Source: Endocalyx cinctus
Lineage: Eukaryota > Ascomycota > Sordariomycetes > Amphisphaeriales > Apiosporaceae
NCBI GenBank assembly: GCA_001600455.1
Contig: BCKC01000007.1
Location: forward strand, 2,482,019 to 2,546,018
Length of the DNA stretch: 64,000 nt
Direction: 5' to 3'
A program made the position numbers and the translations under genes. This document shows positions 24,676-35,683 of the stretch, piece after piece. The notes below the pieces were generated by a model. The model did not search any database and was not told the origin of the DNA. It saw nothing but the letters and a program-made list of their open reading frames with translations. Position 1 is the stretch's first letter, and each line of letters starts with the position of its first letter.

Positions 24676-27623
24676 TCAAATTCCGCCGCGAACAACTCTT
24701 TCTACAATTTTCACGATCTTACTCGTCTCTAAGATCGACCTTGTGCCGATGTAGTCATAATCATCCACCTCGGTCGACATCTCCCTCAAGACCTCCTGTA
24801 TGGCATCAAATGAGTACAGGACCTTTTGCTCATTCTCCGTCAGGTTTCCGCGGTACCTGACCACGTCAAAGACGTCGGCCGCCATGGCCGCGAGGATGGG
24901 CGTCGCGAACGAGGTACCCGACTTGTACACCGTCCTGCCGCGCCACCGGGACTCGATCGAAATGCCGAGGGTGCTGAGGTTCAATCTTTTCGGTAACGGC
25001 GCCGGGCTGATCCCGCCGCTGTTGCCGTGCCCGTCGCTCGCGTGCACGCATATCACCCCGCCCGGCCGGTTCGCCGGGTAGGCGCGAGGCCGGTTAGCGC
25101 CCTTGTTCGAAGCGGCCGCGAAGAAGGTCGTCGTCATCCTGGCCTGGTCGATGGCGGTGTCGACCAGCGGGTGTCTTATACCGGCCTCGAGTCCAAGGGA
25201 CAGGCATATTATATGAGCACCTTTCTTGTGGAGCCATTTGATTGCCTTGGAACGATTCGGCTAGTTAGTTACCTTGAGCGTCTAACGAGCAGCGTCTGCC
25301 AAAACTTTACCTCAGATATGCGATCTAAGTTAGAGAAATCGATCGTCTGCGTATCGGACACTTTGGCGATGAAGACTTCCGATAGCGGTGCGAGGCGCAG
25401 TACAAGACGGGCGACGTGGGTCCCGTGACCGTGATTATCTTGATAATCATTTGGACGATCGCCTATAAAACCACAACACTCTTTGATCCGTCCGGATTCC
25501 GGCTCCATGCAAGTAGAAATAAAAGTGTCACCATTCTTGTCCACGCCAGTGTCAACTATACCGATACGTATCTTGTTCATGCGCCAAGGATTCCACAGTG
25601 GGATGGCGTTCTTTTCGATCTCGCGGAGCATATCGGCAACGTCCATTGCTTCTTTTATGAAGTCTGTGGCCCATGATAGTTTGCTGTGTTCAATAACCTT
25701 CAGCTATGTTTGAACCTTCTGGGACTGGGGGGACTTACGTAGGATCATGCCAATCTGAAGACGTGGATTCGTCAAATAGAACCATATCTTGAGGAAGGTG
25801 TGCCCGAGCTTCATTCTTAATATTTAGGTAATTTATGTTTTGAGGGGGAAAATCCTTTAGAAGTTTCGAGATGTCGCTGAAACTGTGACTTGTTTGATTA
25901 TATAACGGGACCAGAATATACCTATATATGGCGGCGGTCCACTTCTGATCCTCTTCCAACGCGGGATGATGCAATGCTTCAGCTAGCTCTCTAAACCGAA
26001 GGCAAGCATCGCCAATCTTTCGATATCCGTCATAGAGCCAGTCTTCTCCGGATTTGAGTGCCTTCAGAAGCATGACTTTCCTTGATGGAAGACCCGTCTC
26101 CCAGTCAATATCCTGCTCCGAAACACGCAGCTTCTTTTGAGTTCCCAATTCCATCATGAGAAGACCAAAAGAAAGAATCCTTTCATCCTGATTAGAGCTT
26201 TGATCTGAGGTTTGGTTTAATAAGCATGATATATATGGTCGCCATTTTTGAAGCCTTGTGGTAGCGTTGGGGTAGGACTGCAATATGATGCTGCCTGGCT
26301 CCCAATCGTCATTCAACCGGTTGTTATTATGTAGATGAAATAGCGACAAGGCAAGAAGCAATTCTACCGCCTTTATATCTTTCGGACTTATGCTCAGTGA
26401 TTCCTGGTTTGAATTGGAAAATATCACGTCGTTCAGAGTCCATTGCTCACAGTTACAGTGATATCCGTCATCTTTGAATCTGGTTTCCTTATCAGCCCAT
26501 ATTTTAGTCTCATTGAATGCAAACGATCGATACCTTCGAACAGATCGGGCTTTCATATCAAGGCTACAGAACGAGAATAATGGTGAGTGACATTTAGATT
26601 CATTAAAACTCCTGCGATAAGTTAATATCTTTTTCAAACTTTCGGTTTAGAGGAAAGGCACCGACCGTGTGAATTTCGTCGACGTCCAACGTCTACTTCT
26701 TTTCTTTCCGCAATTTGTAGCTAGAAACTCAAAATCCAAAGCGTCACGATCACTGTTATCCAAAAATCCCGAAAGGTGTATCATTGTAGTATGTTCGTGG
26801 CTACAGCTGAGACTTGTAGCGAGCAACTGGAGAAGCGAGGCGGATGTGCGATTTGAGTAGTGAGCTCGTTGAATGAAGTCAATCTCGTCTTTCCTGAACA
26901 AGCTGGCGTTTTCTCTCATTACCTCTAATTCCTTAAGAGATGCCGAAAAGGTTGTTCTTAAGACGTTACAAAAACTGGAAACTCCCTTCTTCAGTGCCTT
27001 CCAATGATTTCTGCGTCGCGATCCCGCCGGCGGGAAAAAATTCACGTATTGCGCAAACGCTTTATATTTGGGAATTAGCTTCTCCTGACGAGAAGGATCC
27101 ATCAACTTATCACTTTTTAGGGTGTCCAAGCGAGCCCTGTCTAGTATTATTTTCATCGTTGACAGTTTCGGCCATGACTCGTCAGGTGTTCCCTCGCCCT
27201 TTGGATATGGTTCCGGTTAGCAGCGAAAGTACCAAAATCAACGACTGGTGATAAGTAGGAGAAGATGCTTACGGCGATTACTGATTTTTCTAGGCCCAAT
27301 ATCTCGGTCCAAATTGAACTCCCACGGATAGAATCACTCACTAGGAGCTCTAAGGCCGTTAAGAAGGAAACCAATGCTGATTTGAATGAGATGAAACTGG
27401 GGTCTGGCACATCTTCAACCAGTTGCGCCTGGCTGAGGTGGCTGGGTAGCAGGAGAAAAGAGGATCTGATCTCTACGATAGCGTTTTCGGCGATAATCCT
27501 AGTCTTTGGACGTTTAGTATCTTCCTCACGGAGTTGTTCAGTCCGTGGAAGGGCATTTTTGAAGACAGGAAATATCGTTTTCAATAAGTCCCATTCCGTC
27601 TGGGCATGGACAGTGATCCGCAT
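24676..27623 (-). CDS. Helical/DUF7580-like domain fused to a C-terminal subtilisin (S8) protease; NLR-like cell-death protease candidate
   Basis: Five exons: 27623-27273, 27198-26666, 26611-25739, 25683-25311 and 25260-24676. Introns are 74, 54, 55 and 50 nt with CTAAC/TTAAC branch points and consistent phases; 904 aa from ATG 27623. The first about 580 residues are helical. The part encoded by exon 3 (VELLLALSLFHLHNNN, LNDDWEPGSIIL, PYISCLLNQ, SFGLLMMELGT, SRKVMLLKAL) resembles the DUF7580 domain of fungal NLR-like proteins. The C-terminus is an intact peptidase S8 domain: IGIVDTGVD (Asp630), NHGHGTHVA (His672), AASNKG (Asn762) and SGTSFATP (Ser827). No signal peptide, so it is likely cytosolic. 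The 5' end is uncertain: the frame stays open upstream to a TTTTTACAG acceptor near 27664, so a short first exon may be missing. Het-Q2-type proteases are the closest functional analogy. Confidence 0.82.
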
Positions 27624-28029
27624 CTCGGTTAAGGAGAACCCCAGCCCGTTCAAATAGATGGGCAGAAGGCTGTAAAAAATACGAGTTCAACTGGATTAGA
27701 TAATTGTAAGCATCAGAATGAGTCGCAATTTGACAGGCCTAATTGATAAAAAGAGTCGATCACGTGCGGGGTGTCTATCATGGATCCATGGATGTATTCG
27801 TAACATTGGAGCCTTATATGGTAGGCGGGGTTTTTCAGCATCTCATCCTTTCTTACCAATCTATGTTTTTGGAACGCAGACAACTAATTTCAAAATGTCA
27901 AAAGTCTTGGTACGCATATTGTGCAAACAGAGATAGCTGCTAATTTTTCCTATCAGAATATGGTATAGCAGCTCTACAGTATAATCTCTTGTTGACGTCG
28001 GAGAGTGCAGAGATTTTACATATAGCAGT
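27624..28029. other. Divergent promoter region between the protease and the AcuF-like gene
   Basis: Short shared 5' region. A possible missing first exon of the protease gene may lie here. No other feature recognised. Confidence 0.5.
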
Positions 28030-31000
28030 ATGGAATATATCTCCGATCCTGAAGTGCATCATAATGAGCCTAGCATTTATGATCTTACCATCGAGTGTAT
28101 GAACCTCTTCAGTTCATTGAAATTGAACTCATATCATAATCGAAATTCATATGAGCGAACCCAGACTAGCATACCAGAAAATGGCCACGAGACTCGAAAT
28201 CTCGATGAATCCAATTCCCCGAATAAACACTCTCAGGTAGGAATCCCGATAGAGTCTATGGAGAAGAGCTTTAAGTTATGGATTAACTACACTGGAGCCT
28301 GGGCTCCGACTGGTAGGTCGCTTGATGACCTACTAAGGGGACATGAGGATATCAAGAAGATGGTAGCTGAACTCCTGGAAATGTTGCATAAAAATCTCAC
28401 ATACTGTAAATTTTCCCAAACTTTGACGTCCAAATTCAATCTTACTTACCTCTAGTTAGTGCGCGATGCAACTAAACTTAATACCGAAGCACTGGACAGT
28501 CCATTATCTGATGATAGCGACAGTACTAGCATTGGCGAGGAAGCGACATCCGGCATCAAACATGATATAGAGTTCCTACTTCTCATAGCTTCAGCCATAA
28601 GAAGGTCTTCTGTTCAGGGGCAGCAATATGATTCTCTATCACAGTTCGAATCGAGCGAAGATCTGCTATTTGAAACATGGGCGACGCTCTTGACCCGGCG
28701 TGAATGGCCTTTCGCCCGGCGTACGCTTTGTGAGCAGATGGGAAAGGCCATCGCGATCAGTCGGAGACGTCTATTAAGAAGCCGTGAACGGAACCACTCG
28801 CCCGAGATTCAAATATCGAGTGAAAGTGAGCCAAATGAGAGACCTCAGCCCCAGCCACAACCCCAGTCCCAGTCCCAGATAATACAGCAGGGAACGGCTC
28901 CCGGAATCGAAAAGCGGCCAATTCCATCTGGGTTGCATGACCTTCGAACCGACTCAGCTAAGCGTGCTAAGAACGAAGATGCGCTTAGTCAATTCTATAG
29001 CGTTAAGGCTCGGAGTTTGATAAAAAATCAGTACACCCTTTCCGTAAAAAGTTCAGGTTCTTTGATTCATCATGATGTGGCCACCTATCCGCCTATTCCC
29101 AAATTTTCACAGAGTGACCTCCATTGTCCATGTCCTTATTGCGCCAAACCTCTGGAAGTTGGCAAGTTGAGAATGCCCAAATACTGGGAGTAGGTATATC
29201 CGCCTTGTTATATAAGCAAAACACAGGGTTCTTATGCTAATATTTTGAGCTAGAGCGCATGTCGACGAAGACATCAGCCCGTATATGTGTTTAAGTGAGC
29301 AATGTACTTCTCCAATGTTATTCTTCTCTCAAAAGGAAGACTGGAGCGAGCATATGAGTACACTCCATTCAGACGAATGGAATCGAAAGATACATACAAC
29401 CACTTGGTATTGCGCCGTCGATCACGATGACGAGGCTTTTCAGTTTGAAGAACTCAGCCAATTCATTGGCCATATGAAGGATACTCAGAATCATCCAGAC
29501 AGAGCAGTCCCAACCGATTTGCAGATGGAGATGCTATCAAAAGATCAGCGACGATCAGCCCTTCGCGAGGATGAATACTGTTGCCCAATCTGCAACTGTG
29601 TCCCAGTTGAAATCCAAAAGACTATATCGAATAGCAGTCGGGACGATCTTAAAAAGTTACTTGTCAATCATATTGCCATAGATTTAAAAGGCGCCGCACT
29701 CAGATCCCTCCAGTTCATGTTTGAAACAGAGAGCATGAGTGCGGAGGGTTTGTCAATAGCCCCTTCTACTGATCGAAATTTGAGCTATCTAGAAAATAGA
29801 GTGTCAAAGGCCTCAGCTCAAAGTGGTCCGAACTTCGAATTGGCTGAAGTAGATCTTTCTACGGCTTTTCAAGAGCTCCCGGATAGGGACGGTTTGGAGT
29901 CATTTGACGATGGTTTCTACACTGTTCCTGCTACTATTCCTGGCCACTGGAGCGCTGTTGGGGTTTTCTCTCAGGATGATGAATCAGAACGGTCGGTCGA
30001 ATTAGATGAAAGTGACCAGGATAATTCAAGAACCAAGACTGGAGCGAGTATCGAGGAAGTTGTGTCGCATCGAGATAGACCGCGTGACTGGACAATTACA
30101 AGGATCAGAAAATTTACTCGGCTATACCTTTATAGTTTCCTACCCGTCCAAGCTATTCTAGATTTGATTTCGGATGGAATGTGGCGTCCTAGGTAAGTTG
30201 AAATTAAACAGCCCATTCACCAGCCGACTATCTAGTATTGTTTCTAACACAGAATATATCTTAGGAAAGACTCAACTGATAAGGTATTACATTCTCTCTT
30301 TAGTAGAAACCCTCGGATAGTCAGGCCTGGAGATACGGAGGAGGCTTGCCAGCGTATTAATGGGCTGAAAAGAAGTCGTCGCGGCATGCAAAAAAAACAC
30401 GATTCGAACCCCAAAAATGCACTTCACTAATGAAGGCTCCACGGTCATCGATGATCCATCTGGAAAAAATAAATTTAGAGAGCGAACATTATATGTCCGT
30501 GGTAGATCAAGTCAAGGCTCGAGCAGTTCATTGTAGAAGATTTTGAGGGGAGAAACGCGCTTCATGCTCTCGCAGAAGTCAATTTTGACTTCTCAATGTT
30601 AGAAGATAACTTTATCTTACCAAGTGGGAAAAGGAATCGATTCCCGTGCTTCGAGCTCCTGTTAAGAGCCGGGGTAGATGTCAACCATTACAACAACAGT
30701 GGGGAAACTGTTCTCATGTCTTTCATTGCTCATTTTGGCAACGTGGAAGAGAACGGAAATATTTTAGAGGAGATTATCACTCGGCTGATCAAGGCGGGAG
30801 CCCGTATCGAGATGCGCAACTCGATCGGCGAATCGGCGCTGCACGTTGCCGTCCGCCACGGTCAGATTCACGCCGTCAAGGTCTTGAAGCAGCACCGGGC
30901 CAATCCACACGCGCGCAACGCGCAGGGTCGGGGCGTCTTAGAACTATGTGATAGTCTCCTCCCTAAGACTAGAGAAGATGTTAGGATGTACGCAAGGTTA

Positions 31001-31048
31001 GAGGCATGTCGGACCATCTTGACCGGGGGGGGGGGGTTGGACCAATAG
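28030..31048 (+). pseudogene. AcuF-like C2H2 zinc finger + ankyrin repeat gene, reading frame broken
   Basis: Exons 28030-28405, 28460-29189, 29254-30192 and 30265 onward splice cleanly (introns 54, 64 and 72 nt). The N-terminal helical part (FKLWINYTGAWAPTGRSLDDLLRG) fits the AcuF-like family. A Pro/Gln linker follows, then zinc-ligand-rich segments: CPCPYC (348-353), YMCLSEQC, HMSTLH, WYC, HMKDTQNH and CCPICNC. Exon 4 stays open for 54 codons and hits TAA at 30428. One neighbouring frame then gives sensible sequence (GSTVIDDPSGKNKFRERT). From 30506 the original frame resumes with ankyrin-like repeats (GRNALHALAEV, LLLRAGVDVN, LIKAGARIEMRNSIGESALHVAVRHG, HRANPHARN) to a stop at 31048. An A8 run at 30389-30396 is the likely indel site. 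A decayed gene, an assembly error or an unrecognised intron are all possible. Confidence 0.65.
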
Positions 31049-31154
31049 CTGTGCAGAATCCTAGCCTGGAGCTGGAATGGTCATATAAGCCGGGAGGAGG
31101 ACACACTAACTTTGAATATAGCTCATATTCCTAGATATAAGTAACTATAGCCGA

Positions 31155-31474
31155 TTAGAAATTCTCAATCACGTAGTTGTCACCGACCATAATCTGTTCG
31201 TCCTCGTGACCATCCATGAACACCGCACCCTGAGGCCCAGCTCTCCGCTCTTGAGCCGACCCCTCCTCACCTCGAATCCCTTTTTCTCGTCGACGTGGAC
31301 CTGATCTTCTGGTACGATCATGCGACTGCCGGCGTCTGGGTTGAGTGGTCGCATCTGCCCTCGTTTTTCGAAGTCTCTAATCATAGTTCCTAGGTGGAAG
31401 GGTCCTCCGGGTGGTGGTGGGGTTGAGAAATTGGGTGGGAGATGGTAGGTTGGAGTCGGCAGGGATGCTTCCAT
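31155..31474 (-). pseudogene. Truncated, frameshifted ORF of a fungal family; possible gasdermin-type relic
   Basis: From ATG 31474 the frame reads through PTPTYHLPPNF, a GGPFHLGTMIRDF motif, RPLNPDAG, VPEDQVHVDEKKGFEV and SGELGLRV. It then runs on in a poor-looking frame to a stop at 31169. In the +1-shifted frame a coherent acidic tail continues to a stop at 31155. The motif order is that of a fungal family of roughly 250-300 aa that I associate, without a search, with gasdermin-type pore-forming proteins; only the first third is present here. It converges on the ankyrin gene with about 105 bp between stops. It would not encode a complete protein. Functional identity is low confidence. Confidence 0.35.
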
Positions 31475-32881
31475 TTCAGGTACCAATAAAAACTGTTGTG
31501 TTGGTTTTTTTTTTCCCTGAGAAGAATAGGTTAAAGTAAAAATAAAACAAGGTGAAAACTAGAAGTTGGTTTGATATCTACTATTATAGCAGCAAAGTTG
31601 ATGCGAACATCGCCGGTCATTTCTGAGGGCCTCACTTCTTTTCATCTCGATGTTGTGCATCCATCTTACGCCCCCCAAAAAATGCTACACTGCCACTATT
31701 CTGACAGGCCTTATAGGTTCCATAGGCGCTTCCATCTATTATTGGTGGGTGTAAGCTGAGATGTTAGGATACCAAATGAGATCAGCTTTCACCCCACCCC
31801 TTACTTCCTGGTACCTGACCAAATGGGCAATACCAAACTTGAGGCGAAATATGCTTTCAGAAAATACATTGATCACTTAGGTTAAGGTAACGTCGGTTTA
31901 GAAAATGGCAGATTCGCCAAGCCCGATCATGGTTCAAAACGTGCTACCTAAATGATAGACAGCAAGGAGCATCTGCGAGCCGAACACAAAGAGACCTAAT
32001 TTTTGAAATATAACATGTCGACTGACCGACAATAATCAACAACTCAGCCATCCTTGGGAGATTACAATTTATGAAATACAGAGGTAATGAAAAGAAAGAT
32101 ATATCACATCAGATCAGATGAGCATGAACTGTAAAGTTAATCATTTTGGTGAGAGAAGGATTAAATGCTACGGAAGTAGAGCTAGAAAATCGTTACGGCA
32201 TACCTAAAGCTATCTTTTCCTCTTTTCTTATTACCTCGTCGCGTACACAAGATGATCCTTCATGTGTTTGCTCTTTCCCCCTTCTTTGTTTATTAATTTT
32301 AATATTCCCCCACATCCTGCAATTTCTACTAGATGCAGCATTCACACAGCCCAACTGAAGCTCATCCTGGGAATGCAGAAGTAGACGGTGAATTGTAACA
32401 TATCCTACCTCACTTAGCCGTGCATTCCTTCCAGGCTGATGCAACATTTCATAAAGAGGGATTTCACCTCTCTCTCTATCTCTTTTTTTTTCCTTTTTTT
32501 TTAATCGTACTACTATGCCCTCAAGAATTGTTTCATAGAGACTCGGTTCTTGAAGAGTATATCGGCTAGATACCTAGACCCGAGAAACACAAGAGACACA
32601 ACTTCCGAGTAGCCAACCAGTCGCATAATTGGACTCAAGATAAACACCACCTTCATTCATAACGCGCATTGAGTAAGTAATTTCCCACCTACCCATTGGC
32701 CTCAAGTGCAACCAAGATTTATCCTCCCTTCTCACCTAACACGACATAGAATTGGTATCATCCAAATAGTCAACCAATCAATCAATCAATCCATCAATCA
32801 ATCAATCCATCAATCAATCAATCCATCAATCAATCAATCCATCAATCAATCAATCATTTTCGCATTCGCATTCGCGCCATA
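31475..32881. other. Intergenic, 1.4 kb
   Basis: AT-rich with T-rich runs (about 31506-31516, 32485-32502) and a short open frame with no features. The end is the 5' leader of the next gene with a 16-bp tandem repeat (listed separately). Confidence 0.55.
32775..32856 (+). repeat. 16-bp tandem repeat in a 5' leader
   Basis: About five copies of a 16-bp unit (CCAT followed by three CAAT); the CCAT marks fall at 32791, 32807, 32823 and 32839, exactly 16 apart. It ends 25 bases before the ATG at 32882, so it is probably transcribed as 5' UTR or lies in the core promoter. Confidence 0.92.
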
Positions 32882-34042
32882 ATGAGCGACAACCCTCAAA
32901 TCGGGAAATACGGACTCTCGTGTCCCCTAGGCGGCGATTTCTACATATGCGCCAACTCGACGACGCCGTTTATCGGCTGCTGCGGGGCCGACCCCTGCGA
33001 CGGCGACTGTCCCGCGGACGAGCTCTTCGCCGCGAGCTTCAGCGCCTCGAGCTACGAGACGTTCCAGTCGCAGAGCTGCGCGGGGGGGCCCGGCTACGAC
33101 CCGGGCCAGTGGTACACCTGCGCGGACGCGCTCCCGCCCTTCCTCGGGTGCTGCGCCGAGAACCCGTGCAACGAAGGGTGCGGCGCGGGAGACCTGCTCC
33201 CGGCCAGGTTGAGCGAGGACGCGAGGAACGCTTCGCAGTTCTTTCCGCCTTCGGGCGCGGTCGAGTCGACGCCCAGCCCTACGCACAGCCCTACGCCGAG
33301 CGGCGACGACCGTCGCTATCCCGTGGGAGTCATTGTAGGAGCGAGCGTGGGCGGTATTACGTTCCTCCTGCTCGTGATAGGGATCTACTTGTGGTTTGGA
33401 CGGCGGCAGGGCAAGCGAGATCGTGAGTCACTCAGCGAGGCGTATTACGAGGAGGATCGGCACGGGGACAATGTTGGTCTACGTACGCAACAAGGCATAG
33501 GTGAGTGAATAATCAATATTAAAAAAAAAAAAAAAAAAAGTCACCTGCCTGCTTCTAGGGTAAAAGGCTCTGGACCCAACCCCAGCCACTCTCTTATCTC
33601 CTGTTTTCCCCCTTATTTAAAAAAAAGGAAATAAAAAGAGAAAAATACGGTAGTGTGGAGAAATAAGAAAAAAAACACGTTTTTTTCTTTGTTCTTTTTT
33701 TCTAACGTATCCGCTTTACCAGGCGAAAGTACCTGCATGCCACCATCGGCAATGTCATCTTCTCCATTCTCCACAGGACAAGGACAAGGTTCCCATCCGC
33801 CGAATCGCTCGTTGGGAAGAAGCGATGTGACTTCGCCGGCATCCTCCTGGATTCCTGTCGACGACGAAAGAAACAGGCACACCTCCTACATATCCGAACT
33901 CAGTGGCGAAGACCGCAGTCTACCGGCGACCCCGTACACGATACAACCGCAACATCAAGGTCGACAGCACTTAGGGATGACGGTTAACGTGCCGGAGCTG
34001 GATGGCAACGAGATACCGTCGCGGGGGGGTTACTCCCGCTAG
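32882..34042 (+). CDS. Cysteine-rich single-pass membrane protein
   Basis: Exons 32882-33500 and 33723-34042 with a 222-nt intron rich in A and T runs; product 312 aa. The N-terminal ectodomain carries two copies of a Cys motif (YICANSTTPFIGCCGADPC at 21-39 and YTCADALPPFLGCCAENPC at 78-96), each about 20 residues. A Ser/Thr/Pro linker (about 128-140) leads to one membrane segment (about 147-172, VIVGASVGGITFLLLVIGIYL) and a basic stop-transfer RRQGKR. The cytoplasmic tail is Ser/Gln-rich. There is no N-terminal signal peptide, so it would insert as a signal-anchor (Nout) protein. This resembles uncharacterised fungal wall/surface sensors in layout only. Exon 1 is much more GC-rich than the flanks. 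Confidence 0.82.
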
Positions 34043-35683
34043 AGAAGCGACAGGGGTCATAATGTTGTATATTAATAGGCGAGGCCTTCAATCAATCTGT
34101 AAGAGTATATAGTGAAGACGGCATTCTAAGAACTTGATTTAGAGCTGTGATAACGTTGAAAATGGTGATAATGAAGATAAAGGAGGGTATTGACGAGCCA
34201 ATGATAATTATACCAAGTGTGACTATGTCAGAAAAAGGGGTCCCTTCCCCAGCGGCGTAGTGCATACACGAACTTTTCAATCGCCGTTGATTGGATCATA
34301 AATAGAAGCAATTGCTTATCATCCTAACCGAATGGCAGCATTTTTCCTGTTACTCGGATTATATTTTTTCAAGAAAGCAGGAATAAAATGGAAGAAAACA
34401 CGAATCAGGTGCGCCCATAAGCAAAGGCCAAGCAGGTTATTCCTCTTTCGACAAGGCTGTATAATTTGACATGAACCTATTAAGATGGAATTTTGGTTGA
34501 AATGTACGGAGTATATGTATGTCAATTCATCCGATCTGACCGATTGGCACCTTAACGGAAGAGGAAGCGGGTCTATAAGGTTTTCTCGGTTAGATTATTA
34601 TATTTTTATATTTTTAGGGGTTTAAATTGTGTTTTATTACTTTGATGGATTGATCTTGAACTTGGGTGTTCCTTGTAAGAATATACATAACCGATACAAC
34701 AAAAGTAATAATGGATAATTATCGCATCGCATTGCATCGCGTCGTAGATTTTAGATTCTAGACTTCGGATTTTTGAATGATGATAAACTTACGTATACAT
34801 ACCACCGTCGTTGAGGTCATACATTAAAGGGGAGGTGAATTAATGCATGACATGACATTACATTCGAATCGTTTCTAGCGATTCACAATGTACGACGGCC
34901 CAGAGAACTACGTACAATGATGCAATAGATTTTGAAGATTCAGCGTCATCAGCCACAGAAATTCTCTTCCGAACAGGGGGTTTTTATATTACCCACCCGG
35001 CATCATCTCGTCTTTTATTGGTTCATTTCTCATCCCGACTCTCTGATTCGACGCCACAACCTAGAAAGAATCCACTCGGACCTAGCTCTCCTTTGCGGCT
35101 TATGATGTAACCCACGAGACTCGCATCTCGATGTGATCGATGAGACCGTCTTACATGTCCTACCCTTTTGTATTTCTGACGCGCCCGTAGTAAATGAAAT
35201 ACGCTTTTTAGGTACCTATTTAATTTAACACCGACGGTCGTCCACCCCCGGTCCAAATCTTTGCTCAAAAATCAGGATTTTGGCGTTTCTTGTTCATCCT
35301 ATTTTACACGTGTGACGTTGAGATGTCCGTTTTCCCAACATCGAACTGCATGTAGGGACTACTGTACGTACTGATTTGCGAGTGTGGTGTGGTATGTCAG
35401 CCGTCAATTAATAAGTCCTGAACGGTTTTCTCCTTGGAGAATGATGAGATGGATGGGCATGTCAAGAAGATACAAATAGAACTCAACTCTCCTTCTCTGG
35501 TCTAGTCTCCTTCCTTTTCTTTTTTGCATCTTTAAAAAAATAAATTCAAGAAGGATTTAATAAAAAAAAAATAAAAAAATTAGTTAATATATTCTAATAC
35601 TTCTTAACGCCCCGTGAGTCGGATTATTGACGCTTAATTAAATACCCGCCATAAAAAGAAGGAAGACGACCGAATAAACCAAG
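34043..35683. other. Intergenic, 1.6 kb
   Basis: AT-rich. No gene recognised; open frames on both strands lack features. A-rich stretch just before the next gene (about 35533-35582). Confidence 0.55.

Noticed and set aside
30395..30412. B-box-like sequence (reverse of GGTTCGAATC) suggesting a minus-strand tRNA
   Set aside because: The flanks do not pair as a T-stem or acceptor stem, and the segment lies inside the zinc-finger/ankyrin gene.
21308..31752. 17-base match (CATCTATTATTGGTGGG) at about 21308 and 31735
   Set aside because: Long enough to notice, but flanks do not match and chance recurrence in AT-rich sequence is plausible.
32920..33426. 168-aa plus-strand Arg-rich frame
   Set aside because: Alternate frame of the Cys-rich membrane protein, whose own frame shows repeats and a membrane helix.
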